Source: Falciphora oryzae (Eukaryota; Ascomycota; Sordariomycetes; Magnaporthales; Magnaporthaceae). Taken from it: 64,000 bases of DNA. The stretch is taken from assembly GCA_000733355.1 (NCBI GenBank), contig JNVV01000089.1:6756-70755 (forward strand). Direction: 5' to 3'. The position numbers and the translations under genes are program-made. Shown piece after piece: positions 23,072 through 34,270 of the stretch; position 1 is the first letter of the stretch, and each line of letters begins with the position of its first letter. The notes beneath the pieces were generated by a model. That model worked only from the letters and a program-made list of their open reading frames with translations, was not told the origin of the DNA and made no database searches.

Positions 23072-23086
23072 CCCCCCCCCCCCCCC
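23072..23086 (+). repeat. Poly-C run (15 C) at element D/14-3-3 junction
   Basis: Fifteen consecutive C mark the exact point where gypsy D sequence stops and 14-3-3 gene sequence begins. Length may be unreliable in the assembly. Confidence 0.9.
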
Positions 23087-23622
23087 GGGCTATCGTGGAG
23101 TTCAAAATCCTTTAGACTGACTTGTCGTATTTTAGGAAAGGTGATTACAGCCGTTATCTAGCTGAGTTCGCGTCAGACGAGAGGTACACATTTGCTGTTA
23201 CCTCTGCCCATGAGGCCTACAAGGTGGGTTCCAAATCCGTTGAATCAGATATTAATCAGGTCCGGTGTACTGATCGGAGATCCTCATATCTGCCTCTTTA
23301 GACCGCTATTGGTGTTGCTCAGACCGAGCTCGCCGCCACTCACCCCTTGCGCCTGGGCGTGGCTCTGAACTTCTCTGTCTTCTACTACGAAATGCAGAAA
23401 TCGCTTGATGGTGCCTGTCATCTTGCCAAGCAGGCTTTCGATGATGCCGTTGCTGAGCTCGACTCCCTGACCGAGGAGACTTATCGTGACAGCGCACTCG
23501 TCATGCAGCTCCTCCGTAATAATCTGACCCTTTGGTCGACTTCGGACAGTGAAGACCCGGAGCCGCAGGTTGAGGACCTGGCGGAGAAGCTTGCGGGGCG
23601 GGCTAAGGAGGACGGGGGTTGA
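23087..23622 (+). pseudogene. 14-3-3 protein, C-terminal fragment with intron
   Basis: The frame reads SYFRKGDYSRYLAEFASDER and AHEAYK, then an intron of about 75 bp (23,223-23,297, GTGGGT to TTTAG), then [15 protein letters not shown]. After that come [50 protein letters not shown] and an acidic tail with stop at 23,620. These are helices 5-9 of 14-3-3, a phosphoserine-binding adaptor. Helices 1-4, with the N-terminal dimer interface, are absent because the gene is cut at the poly-C junction. Several conserved positions have diverged ([19 protein letters not shown]), so it was probably a second copy already evolving freely. Confidence 0.92.
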
Positions 23623-25066
23623 CATGGCTGCACACGAAGCTTAAACGAAATTCGAGCATGTGAGCTGGCTGGCATTTCCGACCGCCGCACCCACCCAGAC
23701 TTATCTCAACCCCCAGCCAACCCCAGCGGAGAAGGGTCCCCCGTCGCCATCTGATGAACTTTGTAATACCAGAACTAGCGTCAGCTGCGGCATTAACAGA
23801 TGACTCCAGATCTCATTGAATAGGGGCAGCTCTTGGGATGAATGCAGACGATTGGCGAAGTGGCAGTGCCTTGACTGGATGGCAGGGAAAGCCACCAAGG
23901 CTGCTGCGAGAACGAGATGTCAGTGTGTTGGAAACCCTAGCTATTTCGCCAGCAACGTTTAATGACGCACTCGATCAGCCCGCTCCATAACCTGATTGGC
24001 AAAAGCTTGCTAATTTGGTTCCACGTCCAAGCTGTTGGTGCTGGATAAAGCTTCCCTCTCTAATCTCAATCGCTAGTAGTTCTGCTGATGGGACTTCATA
24101 ACGTCGGGGCCGCTGCGGAGGACTGGGGTTATCATCCTAGGTAATCTTTGGTAATTTTGGGTGGCTGGATATACATGTAAAACTTTAAAAGGCGCATAAG
24201 GACCAGTAACAACGTCTAGTTCCATCGACGAATTGTATAGGCTTAGGCAGCCACCAGGCAAAGCTCACAGGCCAGAAGAAATGGCTTCATCTCCCATCCA
24301 CCCTCCCATATCTTGTTCCCAGTTCAGCAGTTCTTGGCGCATCTGAATGAAGACGTGAGGCTGAAACGCCACAATTGCGGGATATCGCGACTGTCGAGGA
24401 ATGGGGCAACCGCGGATCCCTTCCTCATTGAGGTGTCTTTGATGGATGCTACGACGGGTGATGATGATGATTTATTCAACGTCCGGGGTCGAGATATGCC
24501 CGAGATCTCTGCCTCCCGAGTGTCATAGTACGTGCTAGCGACTACCGTGCAGAACATGTACAAGGAATAGCGCCGAGAGTGAAGTAAAACGCACAGCGAG
24601 GGATAGCTAGCAGGTTATGCTTTGGAGCCCAACGCTCCATCGCGCCCTAACGCTCCATCGCGCTCCATGCCATGGATGCGCAAATGTTTATTTTCCTTTA
24701 GCCGCCATGCGCTTTTCCATCAGCATCCCTAAAGCAACGAGAGAGGGAGATACAAAGAAGACAAGGTTTATAAACGTGATGCATTACTACCATAGGCTGA
24801 GAGGGCGTAGTCCTGGGCATGCCATCCAAATGTAGTAACGACGCGCACCGTAAAACATTATAAAACCATCAAAAAGCGTGCCTTTCCAAACCAACGCCTA
24901 GAACCCATCCAAAAGAATCGAGACAACGCTCATATCGAACTGTCTATCCAAACCCTCCCCCCACATAACCTTTTCTATCCCAAACTCCCGAAATCTACGA
25001 TCGGTGGAAATCGTACATCGTAGCTTTCCGCGACGAAAGGAAACAAGGCTAGGGCGGCTGGGGCTA
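23623..25066. other. Intergenic, no gene recognised
   Basis: Short open frames on both strands only (for example 24,313-24,528), with no recognisable domain. A small direct repeat of ACGCTCCATCGCGC occurs near 24,642-24,670. No LTR termini or inverted repeats were seen. Confidence 0.6.
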
Positions 25067-26116
25067 TTAGCCTTCCTGGTACACCTGGTATCGCAGGCCG
25101 TCGCGCAGGCCGTCGCACACGCCCGCGATGGTTTCGTCGGCGAACCACTGCAGGATATTTCCCAGCCCGTTGCCGACACGGTCGTCGGCCATAGCATACG
25201 ACGCCTTGCTAACGCTGCCGATGGTGTTGGCCGCCGACGTGCTTATGCTAGCGAAGGAGCTGGCCACGAAAATGGTTTGCCGCGTTACCCGCTCCGGGAT
25301 CTGGTACTCGTTCCCAAACCGCACCACCTCCTGCACCGTCGTTACGACGACCGGTATAAAAAGCCGCAATATAAAGATGAAGCCCGTTATAAGCGTTTGC
25401 ACCGTCCGGTAAACAGGCGAGGGCCCGTCGCCCCGTAATCGGAGCATTAACACGGCGCCCCTCGCGCCCGTCGGAAGCGCCACGGGCGAGGACGGGCCGG
25501 ACGACCGCTGGAGCTCGCCGCAGCCGCCGCCAAAATGGTTCCGCTATCGCAGGGCCGCCTCCTGGCGCAGCGGATCGGGCAGCGAGCTGCGGAGGATACT
25601 GAACTCGGACTCGTCCAGGTTGCGAGGGAGGCCCTAAAGCAGGTACGCGACGCCGTCGAGGTAGGCCCGCCGCTCGAACACCGGGTTCGGATCCGGGTTC
25701 GCCGGGTCCGCCTCCGCCTCCGAATCGCGTAGCAGCTCCCGCCCCCTATGCTGGAACTTTCGGTCGATCCCCGCGGTAGGGCCCGCTGCGCACGATGACG
25801 CCGACGAAGCCGTCGAAATGGACCTCCGCGGAAGGCGCAGGAACTGGAAGCCCATCCTGCTCCCGGGCTGGGGCTGCTGTGGCCTGGCGCTGGTGTAATC
25901 GACAACCTCGCGTGCACGCTCCTGCTTCGGGGGCGAGTACTGGGCGACGTCTCTCGGGTCGGCAGTGGTGTTGCTCTCGTCGGTGTTGCTCTCAATGTCC
26001 TCAACGACGAGTCTTACGTCGTCGGTGGAGGGTGGACAGAGACTGTCGGCAGTGGATATAGGGGTCTGGGACTGGAGGATAAACAGGGCGGCGGGGAGGA
26101 AGGACGTGGCCTTCAT
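25067..26116 (-). pseudogene. Predicted secreted/membrane protein, two amber codons
   Basis: One minus-strand frame of 350 codons. The signal peptide is MKATSFLPAALFILQSQTPI, followed by an acidic low-complexity region. A conserved-looking core includes FERRAYLDGVAYLL and LPRNLDESEFSILRSSLPDP, then a hydrophobic segment (TLITGFIFILRLFIPVVVTTV). The C-terminal helical region has YQIPERVTRQTIFVASSFAS and IAGVCDGLRDGLRYQ. TAG stops at 25,634-25,636 and 25,544-25,546 sit where CAG would restore the frame. The layout resembles a family of uncharacterised fungal membrane proteins I have seen before, but I cannot name it. The gene looks recently inactivated, since no frameshift is present. Confidence 0.7.
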
Positions 26117-26122
26117 CCTTCT

Positions 26123-26248
26123 TTAACTAACTAATCGCCTAAGCGAAGGGATAGGCGGGATGATGGCCTGGATAAAGGTCAGGAGGACCTCGAAGATGAC
26201 AGATATTTGCCTCGCAGTCAGGCCCCCGTCTTGTGAGGCTTCCACCAT
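26123..26248 (-). CDS. Possible short ORF upstream of the secreted-protein gene
   Basis: A 41-residue frame (MVEASQDGGLTARQISVIFE, then a hydrophobic helix and IIPPIPSLRRLVS) whose stop lies 7 bp before the ATG of the gene at 26,116. It could be a small membrane peptide, an upstream ORF in the leader, or chance; an in-frame extension to 26,383 exists. Evidence is only composition and position. Confidence 0.2.
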   Translation of the reverse strand: MVEASQDGGLTARQISVIFEVLLTFIQAIIPPIPSLRRLVS

Positions 26249-27034
26249 GATGGTGGGCGACCTTTGCAGGCTGCGACAGGTTGCTTCAAGGACAAGAAGA
26301 AACGACAGACGGAAAAGAGGAGTGCGAGAAAGGGAAAGGAACAAGCCGGATATCCAAGCTCGGGCCTTGGGTTTGACAGCCACAGAAAGTTACCCAGAGC
26401 CGCAGAAATAAAGTGGGAAGATTCCGTATGTTCAGGCTTAAGTTCCAAGCCTTCCCGCTGGAGGAGGCTGTCTTATCGCCCCGGAATGCTTGTGTGTGGC
26501 GGACTTCAGTCGGCCTAGGTAGTGCTGGACCGGCCTGCGGTAGGTCCGTAGGGATGAGTCGGAGAGTTCTGGTGACAGGTGAAACAGAGACAAGGGCAGG
26601 TCTGGTGGGAGGAGCGGGGAGGAGAGCATCTGCAAGCCGCCCAAAGACGTCTACAGCACCTAAGTTACCAACCAAGCCGGATACTTCCCCAACGGTAAAG
26701 GAGCCCGGGAGTTAACGGAGTCATCCCACAATGACAAAGTGGCGGGATAGTGGGCGGCGGGTGGGCGAGAATAGATAGGGAGGGTAAGGAAGAAAACTGA
26801 GGTCAAAGTTGCACGAGCCGAGCGAGTCCCGCCGAATCTGTGCGGCCCACCTACCTCCATGCGCTGAAAGCCGTAAGTCCGTATCAAAGGCGTCCAACGG
26901 CTAGGGACGGTGCTGAGGTCTCGCGTAAAGAAAGTAGTTGCAAATCTGTCCAATGAGAGGTTCATTGATACTGTGTTTCTCCTCAAGCTGATGCCAACCA
27001 AAACCGCCAGTGGGAGTTTCCGGTTTGGCAGCGA
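26249..27034. other. Intergenic, no gene recognised
   Basis: Several overlapping short frames on both strands, with no domain features or repeat structure. Confidence 0.55.
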
Positions 27035-28309
27035 TCAGGATTCCGACATCCAGCTCGACAACACCCGCCACAATGTCCTCGGTGAAAACAAGCACACCAA
27101 CCCCACAAGGACCAATGCCGCGGCTACATAAGTACACAGGCATTTCTCGAAATCGGGGACTCGACGTTCCGTTGCGCCCCCCACGTCCGATCCCAACTTG
27201 AAGACATCATCGGGTGTAGATACCCCTCTCCAAAGTTCCTCCTCGTCAAGGCGATCCAACACAAGACGCACCTGGCCCGAAGTCTCGAGGCCGATGTAGT
27301 CGATTCCTTCAGCCCGCCGGAGCAGCCTTTTCCTCTCCGCCTTCGACTCAACGCCGATCCCGGAGAAAAACTCGTCTGAATCGGGAGTTATAACCCAGGG
27401 ACCGCCCCACGAGGGGAACTGGGTCACATGTGCTAAGGTGATGATGCGCACATGTTCCTCCGTCAAGGAGTAGTCTGGAAAAAAGGCCCCGATGTGTGCT
27501 TTCTCGTCTCTGTGAATGAGCTCCAACAAGGCGAACACCTTATCCCGTGGATCCTTGGCCTGCGCCTGGTGATGCTCGATCACCAAGTTATGAAGCGGCT
27601 GCAGGTTTTCTGGATGCTTGTCTATGTGGCGGCCCAAGACTAGCGGCAGGGCTCGGTACGGGCTGTTGGTCCTATGGGGAGACTCGAAGCTGACGCTGTA
27701 TGGATCAACTTCAGCCTCTCTGCAAAGTATCTCCTTAAAGGCCTCCCAGTTTAGTCGATGGTTGCTGCAGTGGATTTCCACGTTGCGAGCCAAAAGGAAC
27801 TCTTGGATAACCCAGAAGCGGGACCAGTACGGACGGTTCGCCAGATCGAGCATCGAATCTTGCCAGTCAAGCTCATCGACTTCCAGGGTTCTGATCGGAT
27901 ATTGCAGAGGCAGGGGAGCCAACCAATCTGGCAAATGCGGCAGTCCCAGCCAGACGGAGACGTTCTGAGCGTCTCCGTACGTTCGGCCCATATGTCGGAC
28001 TTGGGTCGTCCGCTCCGCGGTGTTGGTTTGATCGATGCAGACGGAGTCGACCCACAAATAAGCCCATTGGGGCGCCAGATAGTAGAGGCAGGACCACAGA
28101 TTTGGCCTGACGTGGAAAACACTGCCATTGAGGTGAATTTCCTCCGATGCTTCGTCGTCGCCCCACGTGTAGGACACGGCGGTGTAGGGCGGAGCCGCGC
28201 TTCGGCGAAAGCTTGAGATGCGGAACTTGAGGGCGTGCCTGGTAATGGAGATGGGCTTAAGCAACCTGAGCTCGTCCCCGCCCAGTTGTGTCTGATGAGC
28301 GAAGGTCAT
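27035..28309 (-). CDS. HET-domain protein (heterokaryon incompatibility type), 424 aa
   Basis: The preferred start at 28,309 gives MTFAHQTQLGGDELRLLKPI directly before the HET domain; an in-frame extension to 28,522 looks non-homologous. HET landmarks are AVSYTWGDDE (residues 44-53), LWVDSVCIDQTN (85-96), GRTYGDAQNVSVWLG (108-122) and YWSRFWVIQE (161-170). The helical DPRDKVFALLEL region follows, and a C-terminal hydrophobic segment (AALVLVGLVCLF) could anchor it in a membrane. HET proteins trigger regulated cell death when genetically different hyphae fuse; the HET module is thought to be TIR-like. No stops or frameshifts are visible, unlike the second HET gene at 51-56 kb. Confidence 0.92.
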   Translation of the reverse strand: MTFAHQTQLGGDELRLLKPISITRHALKFRISSFRRSAAPPYTAVSYTWGDDEASEEIHLNGSVFHVRPNLWSCLYYLAPQWAYLWVDSVCIDQTNTAERTTQVRHMGRTYGDAQNVSVWLGLPHLPDWLAPLPLQYPIRTLEVDELDWQDSMLDLANRPYWSRFWVIQEFLLARNVEIHCSNHRLNWEAFKEILCREAEVDPYSVSFESPHRTNSPYRALPLVLGRHIDKHPENLQPLHNLVIEHHQAQAKDPRDKVFALLELIHRDEKAHIGAFFPDYSLTEEHVRIITLAHVTQFPSWGGPWVITPDSDEFFSGIGVESKAERKRLLRRAEGIDYIGLETSGQVRLVLDRLDEEELWRGVSTPDDVFKLGSDVGGATERRVPDFEKCLCTYVAAALVLVGLVCLFSPRTLWRVLSSWMSES

Positions 28310-30374
28310 GTTTGTAGTGAAGAACTGCGTTTCTGCCCAGCAGCCCTGCCAAATGTAGGCGAGCTTTCGGGGTTTTGATCGACGCGAGGACGAACAAGGC
28401 GGCGTCTCAGCCTCGTTCGTATTCGGGCGAGTCAGGAAGAGGAGCAGATGCCGCCTGACGCACGAATCTGCATCTCTGCCCAAAACTGGAGCCCAACCAC
28501 ACCCAGCTGCAGTAGCGGCCACCTGGGAGCGATCAAGCTCTGTGATTCAAAACCATGGGGGCAGAGGCCCGCATCGGGCAATTGGCTTTGAGGTGCCGCG
28601 ATGGATGCACCTGCACATTTGACGGAGGTGGCGCTGAACGAAGGGCCTGGAGCACTCATTCGCAGAGTTCATTTTTCGGAACACCTGCATCAAAGAGCGG
28701 CCCAAGTTGCTCCCCGTGCGGCAGATTCATTGGCTGCTGGTGATTCTACGCACGAGCCTGCAGATCGCAAGCGCGGAAATTCTCCGGCTTGCCCCACCAC
28801 CCCAGCCCTTCGCGCGGCTCAAGGTTGGCCAACAGCATTCCTCCAACACATCACCTGCATCCCATACCGCGCTCCTACCCAATCGTTCCTACGGCGGCGA
28901 TGCTGACCTCGAACGCCTCCTCAGTTCTAAACACGCCCTTAAAGTTCCTTCCTCTTGATCTTCAATCCGCGCCAACGGCCAGCCACGGCGAGATCGCAGA
29001 ACCGAAAGCGACGACGTGCCGACGAGTCCCCGCGAGACGACCATCAGCGAAGAGAAGAACACAGGACGACAGAGATCCCGACAATTATCTTGTCTCCTGG
29101 CGGTATTCGCCCGAATTCTGGGACGGACTCTCCACGATTCCTCTGGTCGTCGACGCCCCTGCTGCGCAAATCCCGTAGCCTGCTGAACAGGTGAAGTGGG
29201 GACTAGCGCCATAATACTGGACCGCGATTCCAAATACGCCTCGATCCTGCTGGCTCCTAGCTTCGTCTATTCACAGAAGCCCTTCATGTAGATCAAAACG
29301 GCGACAATGAGGCGCCCGTCTGCTTTCCTATCAGCCACAACCCGGCGCTTGCACTGATTTATTTTCGCCCACGCGACGACGCGCTTCTCCCTCTGTAGGT
29401 TGACCAGATATGCATTAACTTCTTACGTGACATAACGACCGCATGCTTCACTATGCTTCTGTCCTTTGGCCCGATGCAAAGGGTGCAGGATTCATATGCT
29501 AAAATACAGAGCCTACATAGGAGAGGTTTTCGCCTTGGTCTTCCTCGGTCGGGCGGCATGCATCGAAGGCGTTCCCAGTCTAGGCCTCTTCTGGGCCGTA
29601 TAACCCTCCTTTCCCCTCACCTCCAGCGAATCAAGAACGGAGCATGGCATCTCGGCGCCAATATTGGTTGCACCGCGTCCGTTGTGGAGGGCTGCGCCGC
29701 TCGGCGTGTGGTCCTTGAAACAGCACATATGCAGCCACTAAGCTCAGGGAGTCCGGCAATGACAGCAGATTGGCCACGAAGAAACGCTTCCAAGGTGGGA
29801 AAGGTTATGCCATTTAGGGCAAGCCGATCGCCTCAATGGGCTGCCTTCGATGGAATCCGCGTAAATGAGCGGCATTTTCGGCGCTTGTTGCGCTGGCTGA
29901 GTCGCAGGCTGGGGGCAGCCTCCAAAGACCGAGCTGGGATTGATCGCTTCCCGTTCCGTCCCTTACGGAATAGGTTTTGCTCAATTCCCCATTCCATTCT
30001 TTTATCCTTGTCAGATGTTTCCTTCCTTCGGTTATTATTTTTTCGCGCAACAAGATTTTCGCGACCGGGTGTCGTCCAAGTGCCACTCCCACCCTCAAGA
30101 GCTCAGGGGCACCCGATACAGTATCCGTGCGGGAAAGCACCTGGCCGTTTGTTGAGGGAAATGCCATCAATACTTGCTCCATCGATATCTGCCCGTTCAT
30201 TGGTGTTGGCCATTCTCGCAAAACGGGTGCTATGACCCGTCCTTTCTATTTTATGCTGCTTCACGAGGTAAGGCTGAAATGTGGTCCAAAGTTAAGTGTG
30301 TATATGAATACTTACCCTCCCTTTCCCGCCCTTTGCAGCATTTACCTGGCACCCAAAAAGCGACGGCCACAGAC
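28310..30374. other. Intergenic, no gene recognised
   Basis: About 2 kb of balanced-composition DNA with overlapping short frames. The longest (29,453-30,235 plus) has no domain, no good start context and strong competing frames. Promoter and leader of the gene starting at 30,375 may lie in the last few hundred bases. Confidence 0.5.
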
Positions 30375-31170
30375 ATGCCGCAGTCGTCCATCTCTTCGCG
30401 CCACCAGTCCACCACTACAGCCAGGATAGACTGCAAACGCAGAGCTTAACGGGATACAACCCGGTAAACATGATGTATGATGTGCAGTCGGGAGCCCAGA
30501 ACTCTGCCGTCTACGACACGAGCCAGCAGTCCTTCCGGCGCCAGCCCGCAGCGGCCTTTCAAATGATGGCAGCCGACGTAACTACGCCCAATCCCTACAC
30601 CTTTGGCGAGACTGGGAGCTCAACCACCGCTTCCCTCCAAGCACAGTCGGCATCCTCCAACACACCTTCGTCGGTTTACCAGAACGCGACAGATAGGCCG
30701 GCGCTTTTCGGCCAACAATATGGTGGGCATGGGAGGATTTGCCTCCCAAACTGCGACGGCCCCTGCAGCGGCGTGGGCCACAACGGGAGATTCTGGAATG
30801 GAAGAGCAGGAATATCCGGCGACCAGTGGACTGGACGAATCGTACGCGAGCTATCAGAGTACGCTCGGGGACATATTCCAGAACGTCAAAAGTGGAACCC
30901 TGCAGGCCGCCAGCGAGACCCTGCTGAATGTCTCGGACTGGCTTCTATCCCATGTCGCAGAGCTTGGTAAGGATCCCGGCACGGCTGCCTGTTGCTTGTT
31001 CGATCGTTTGTTGGAATTGGACGCTAATCATCATTTTTTTTTTGGATGTCGCGCGCAGGTCTTACCTCGGACGACTTGAATCTCTACAACAACCGAATAA
31101 GTCAAAGCACCCCCTGTTTCCGCCACCCCAACCCATACAAAATGCGACTTTTCACAACGCGATTAAAAAA
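30375..31170 (+). pseudogene. Conserved fungal protein (unknown function), frameshifted and 3'-truncated
   Basis: Starts MPQSSISSRHQSTTT after a CCACAGAC leader. The frame then slips to one reading DRLQTQSLTGYNPVNMMYDV and a Gln/Ser-rich segment. It slips back near 30,725 to VGMGGFASQTATAPAAA, EEQEYPATSGLDESYASYQS and SETLLNVSDWLLSHVAELG. A 92-bp intron (30,967-31,058; GTAAGG, CTAAT branch site, CAG) joins in phase to GLTSDDLNLYNNRIS. Known members of this low-complexity fungal family, as I recall them, continue for another 80 or so residues with a conserved LWNDFN block. Here homology ends at about 31,110 and a stop follows. The product role is unknown. Confidence 0.65.
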
Positions 31171-31291
31171 TTGATTAAAATCGTAAAAAATAAAGGGGTA
31201 TATAAATCGAAAGCTCGGAAGGGAAATTATTCCGCTACATAAAGCAATTTAAACTTTTTCCACTATCTTTACTCTCCTCCACTTTCCTCCA

Positions 31292-32320
31292 CACCTTCCC
31301 CCCGAAAAATTTTCCTGTCGGACCCACTGTTAGTGACCGCTAAGGAAGCCCGGCCATTTTTGGTGTGCGGCCCACCAAAATGGCCGGAACAGCACTATCG
31401 GGCACTAACAAGCCAATTGGCTTGTTTTTGCTCGCGTTCTCCGACTCCTTTCAACAACGACGTCGGCAACGCAACTGGGCCAAAAGAGCAGAAAATGGCT
31501 GGCAACGGTATTGGGGGTGCCTATTGCCAGCTTGGGAAGGTCCTGCACCCTATCGCCCAGGGCGCGCTTCGCGCGCGCCGAAACCTTCGATAATCGGATT
31601 GCTCCAACCTCCGCGCATCACCAGGTTGACCGCCCTTTGACTTCCTTTTCGCTTTCGCCTCGCGAACCTACGAGCCGAACGATTCCGAACGCACAAGAAG
31701 ATTGCAGGCCGGCAAGCAGTTAGAACACATCGGACGAATAGCCGGCCCGGCCGCCGCCGTCCCCCGCCATCTTCGCGACTTTTCGTCCTCGCCATCCTCG
31801 CGACCTCGCGTCCTTACCATCCTCGCGACTCCTCCTCGGTCGACCGCATCCCAACGATACGCACGGCGCAAGATTGGCCTGTTTAAGCTTTTGCTTAAGC
31901 ACGCACGCGCAAGATTGGCTTGACGCTCGCGCCTCTGTTTGTTGCCACGCGGTGACTATACTGAAGTATAGGTGGCATCGCACGCGCAAGATCTTCGTGC
32001 GGCTCTGTTTGCCAACCGTGAAGTTGTACGAATCGCCGTGCACCACGCTGGCAAGCCGCGCAGCCTATCGTTCGATACGCAGGAAAAACACACAAGGAGC
32101 ACAAAGGGTTGGAATTAGGCCCTCCAGCCCCCGAACTTTTCTTTCTTTGGCCGGGCCCAGGGGGGGGCCATTGCGGCACCTTCCCGACCAAACCCGGCCT
32201 TACTCTTTTCCCGGCACTTTGCCGGCCGATCGCTTTCACTACCACCAACAGCAGCGCGTACAGCGCCCTGGCGTTTATTCGCCTTTTTGCCGATTGCCCG
32301 CTCACTAACAAGGAGCGCTG
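31292..32320 (+). repeat. Repeat R, copy R1, 5' part (split by element A)
   Basis: It matches R2 (57,432-56,207, inverted) from CACCTTCC onward, including a hairpin built on CGGCCATTTTTGGT and ACCAAAATGGCCGG and the CAACAACGACGTCGGCAACG block. The match stops at GGAGCGC where element A entered, and resumes at 47,210. No coding region is recognised. The middle has a local tandem array of units containing GTCGCGAGGATGGC (read on the minus strand, about 31,765-31,840). Confidence 0.88.
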
Positions 32321-32847
32321 TGTAACACCCCACACAAAAGCATGGCCAGCAGCCGCAGGGGACGCCACCGGTGACCACAAGGGAGGCTTCCGGGTGGTAG
32401 CCGGAGGGGCGCAAGCCCTGACGGATGTGCGGATCAGGAGAGTTTAACTTTGCGACACGCGCGCCAATCAGCCCCCGCAGATCAGCCCGGCCCGGAACCC
32501 TAAAAGGGACGAAACACATCCGGCTCCGACGGACGCCGCGGAGGAGGCAGTGTGCCGATAACAACCGAAAGGCAGGCCCCGACGGACGCTACGGAGGAGG
32601 AGGCGCGCCGACGATAGCCGAAGGACGGACGGAGGGCTAAAGCATAAGGAAGGCCCGAGAGACCCCCTGTAAAAAAGGTTCGGAGGGTAAGCTATCGTTT
32701 TTGTTTTTACCTATACTATAAATTTGTTGAGCCCTGTACGAATACGATTGTGGAGCTGCTGAACCTTTAAGACCTCCCTGCGAAAACCCCCTTTTTCCAG
32801 GCCTGATACTATTGTAGCTGGCTATAGTAGGGCGGAGGTTTGTTACA
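32321..32847 (+). repeat. 5' LTR of element A (type 1, 527 bp)
   Basis: Exactly the same length as the 3' LTR and the solo LTR at 45,141. Differences from the solo copy in its distal half are mostly C-to-T. Confidence 0.95.
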
Positions 32848-32893
32848 ATTCGATAGCTTCCTTTGCTTAAACCTTTAGCATTTACCAGTTACC

Positions 32894-34270
32894 ATGTCGG
32901 ACTTTGACGATTTCGTTGATATTAACGACCTAAGCTAGGACGAGGATCCAGGAACGGGAATATCCACCCTTCCCTTTGGACGCGAGCAACCTACCCCTAA
33001 TAACCCTCGTGGATACCTTAACTTTAGTATCTACAGCGTTGCATCCTATACTCGTTCGCAGCTCGCCTATTACGTAACGCGAAATTGCATCCCTACCAAA
33101 ATCCTGCCACAGTTCCAAAAAGCACTTGTAAAACGGAAGGCAGTTCGCGAGGCCTTTGGCCTTTTAAACGATTCGAACGATCCAAATCGCCCTAACCACG
33201 AGCCTTAAGTTCCGGTTCGTTCCCAAAGTTTAACCCCAAGGCAGTACGGCCAAAAGGTCAACCGCCCGTTAGGAAAACCCGGCAACCAGTCGATACCCCG
33301 GGCACCGTCGTACCACACCCTGGTGAGGGAGGACGACGAAAAAGACGATATCTTTTTTTCGTACGATAAAAATAAAGGCAGTTACAAGATTTTATAGAAA
33401 ATGCCCAAACTGAAGCTTCCAAATTTAATGCAGGATTTCGATTATTAGGAAAGCAAATTTGACCTTACGTTCGAAGCCAACTTTAACGGTTTTACTACGG
33501 CCAAATTACGTATCGCAGCCGCTATTAAAACTTTCGATAGCGACCTTAATTCCGCTTATAACGGCTCGCGTAAAGCTAGTCCGGTATTGGGCCTACATTG
33601 GCGCAAAATCATGCGATGGCTCCGTAATACTACATTGCGAGGAGATTTTTTACTCCTAAAGGCTACTAACGATTTATAGCAATTTATGTAAAAAAACAAC
33701 GAAAACCTTAGTGTTTTTGCAATACGGTACCGACGTATATGCGGCGAAATAGAACAAACAGCAAATATCAACAGCTACGTTATCCGTTTAGTCCCTGCCT
33801 TAAAAGTCCAAGTCACCCGCGGAATGCATCACAAAGCGGAAACTTTAGAAGACCTCGTCGCCATAGCCTAAATCCTTTGGGATACCCTAGGTACGGGTGC
33901 TCGCGCCCCGTACGACGAGAAAAAAGATTCTCATAAATCCTCCCACAAAAAGGACCAAAAGGAATCGAATAAAGACGGGAAGCACAAATTTCGAAGCAAG
34001 CAAAAGGGGCGTAACCAACGCAACGGCAATAGCAAAAGCAACGGACGCTCGACGCTTTTAAACGCCGAACGCTAACGACGCCGGGACGAAAGCGTATGCC
34101 TTAAATGCGGCAAACCTAACCATATAGCGAAAGATTGCAAAAACCCCTTTTCCGTTACCAAATTTTCAACTAAGGAAAGCGAATCCCCTTAGGGGGAAAA
34201 AGCTAAAATCAACTCCTTAAAGCGCCGGAAAAAGGAAAGTGGAAAAAAGCAAAGCAAAAAGCGCTAAAAA
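32894..34270 (+). pseudogene. Element A gag-like protein
   Basis: Begins MSDFDDFVDINDLS. A capsid-like core lies around 33,400-33,870 (KLKLPNLMQDFDY, LGLHWRKIMRWLR, VTRGMHHKAETLEDLVAIA). The zinc knuckle CLKCGKPNHIAKDC (about 34,097-34,140) is intact. Multiple TAG and TAA codons interrupt it. It is collinear with gag of elements B and C. Confidence 0.85.

Noticed and set aside
25447..26004. 185-codon frame antisense-shifted to the secreted-protein gene
   Set aside because: An Arg/Ser-rich alternate frame of the gene at 25,067-26,116, which has a signal peptide and better protein-like content.
28310..28522. 71-codon N-terminal extension of the intact HET protein
   Set aside because: Cys/Arg/Ser-rich, unlike HET N-termini; the ATG at 28,309 lies at the expected distance before the domain.
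28889..29233. Overlapping open frames on both strands around 28.6-30.2 kb
   Set aside because: GC-rich shadows without domains, consistent composition or start context.
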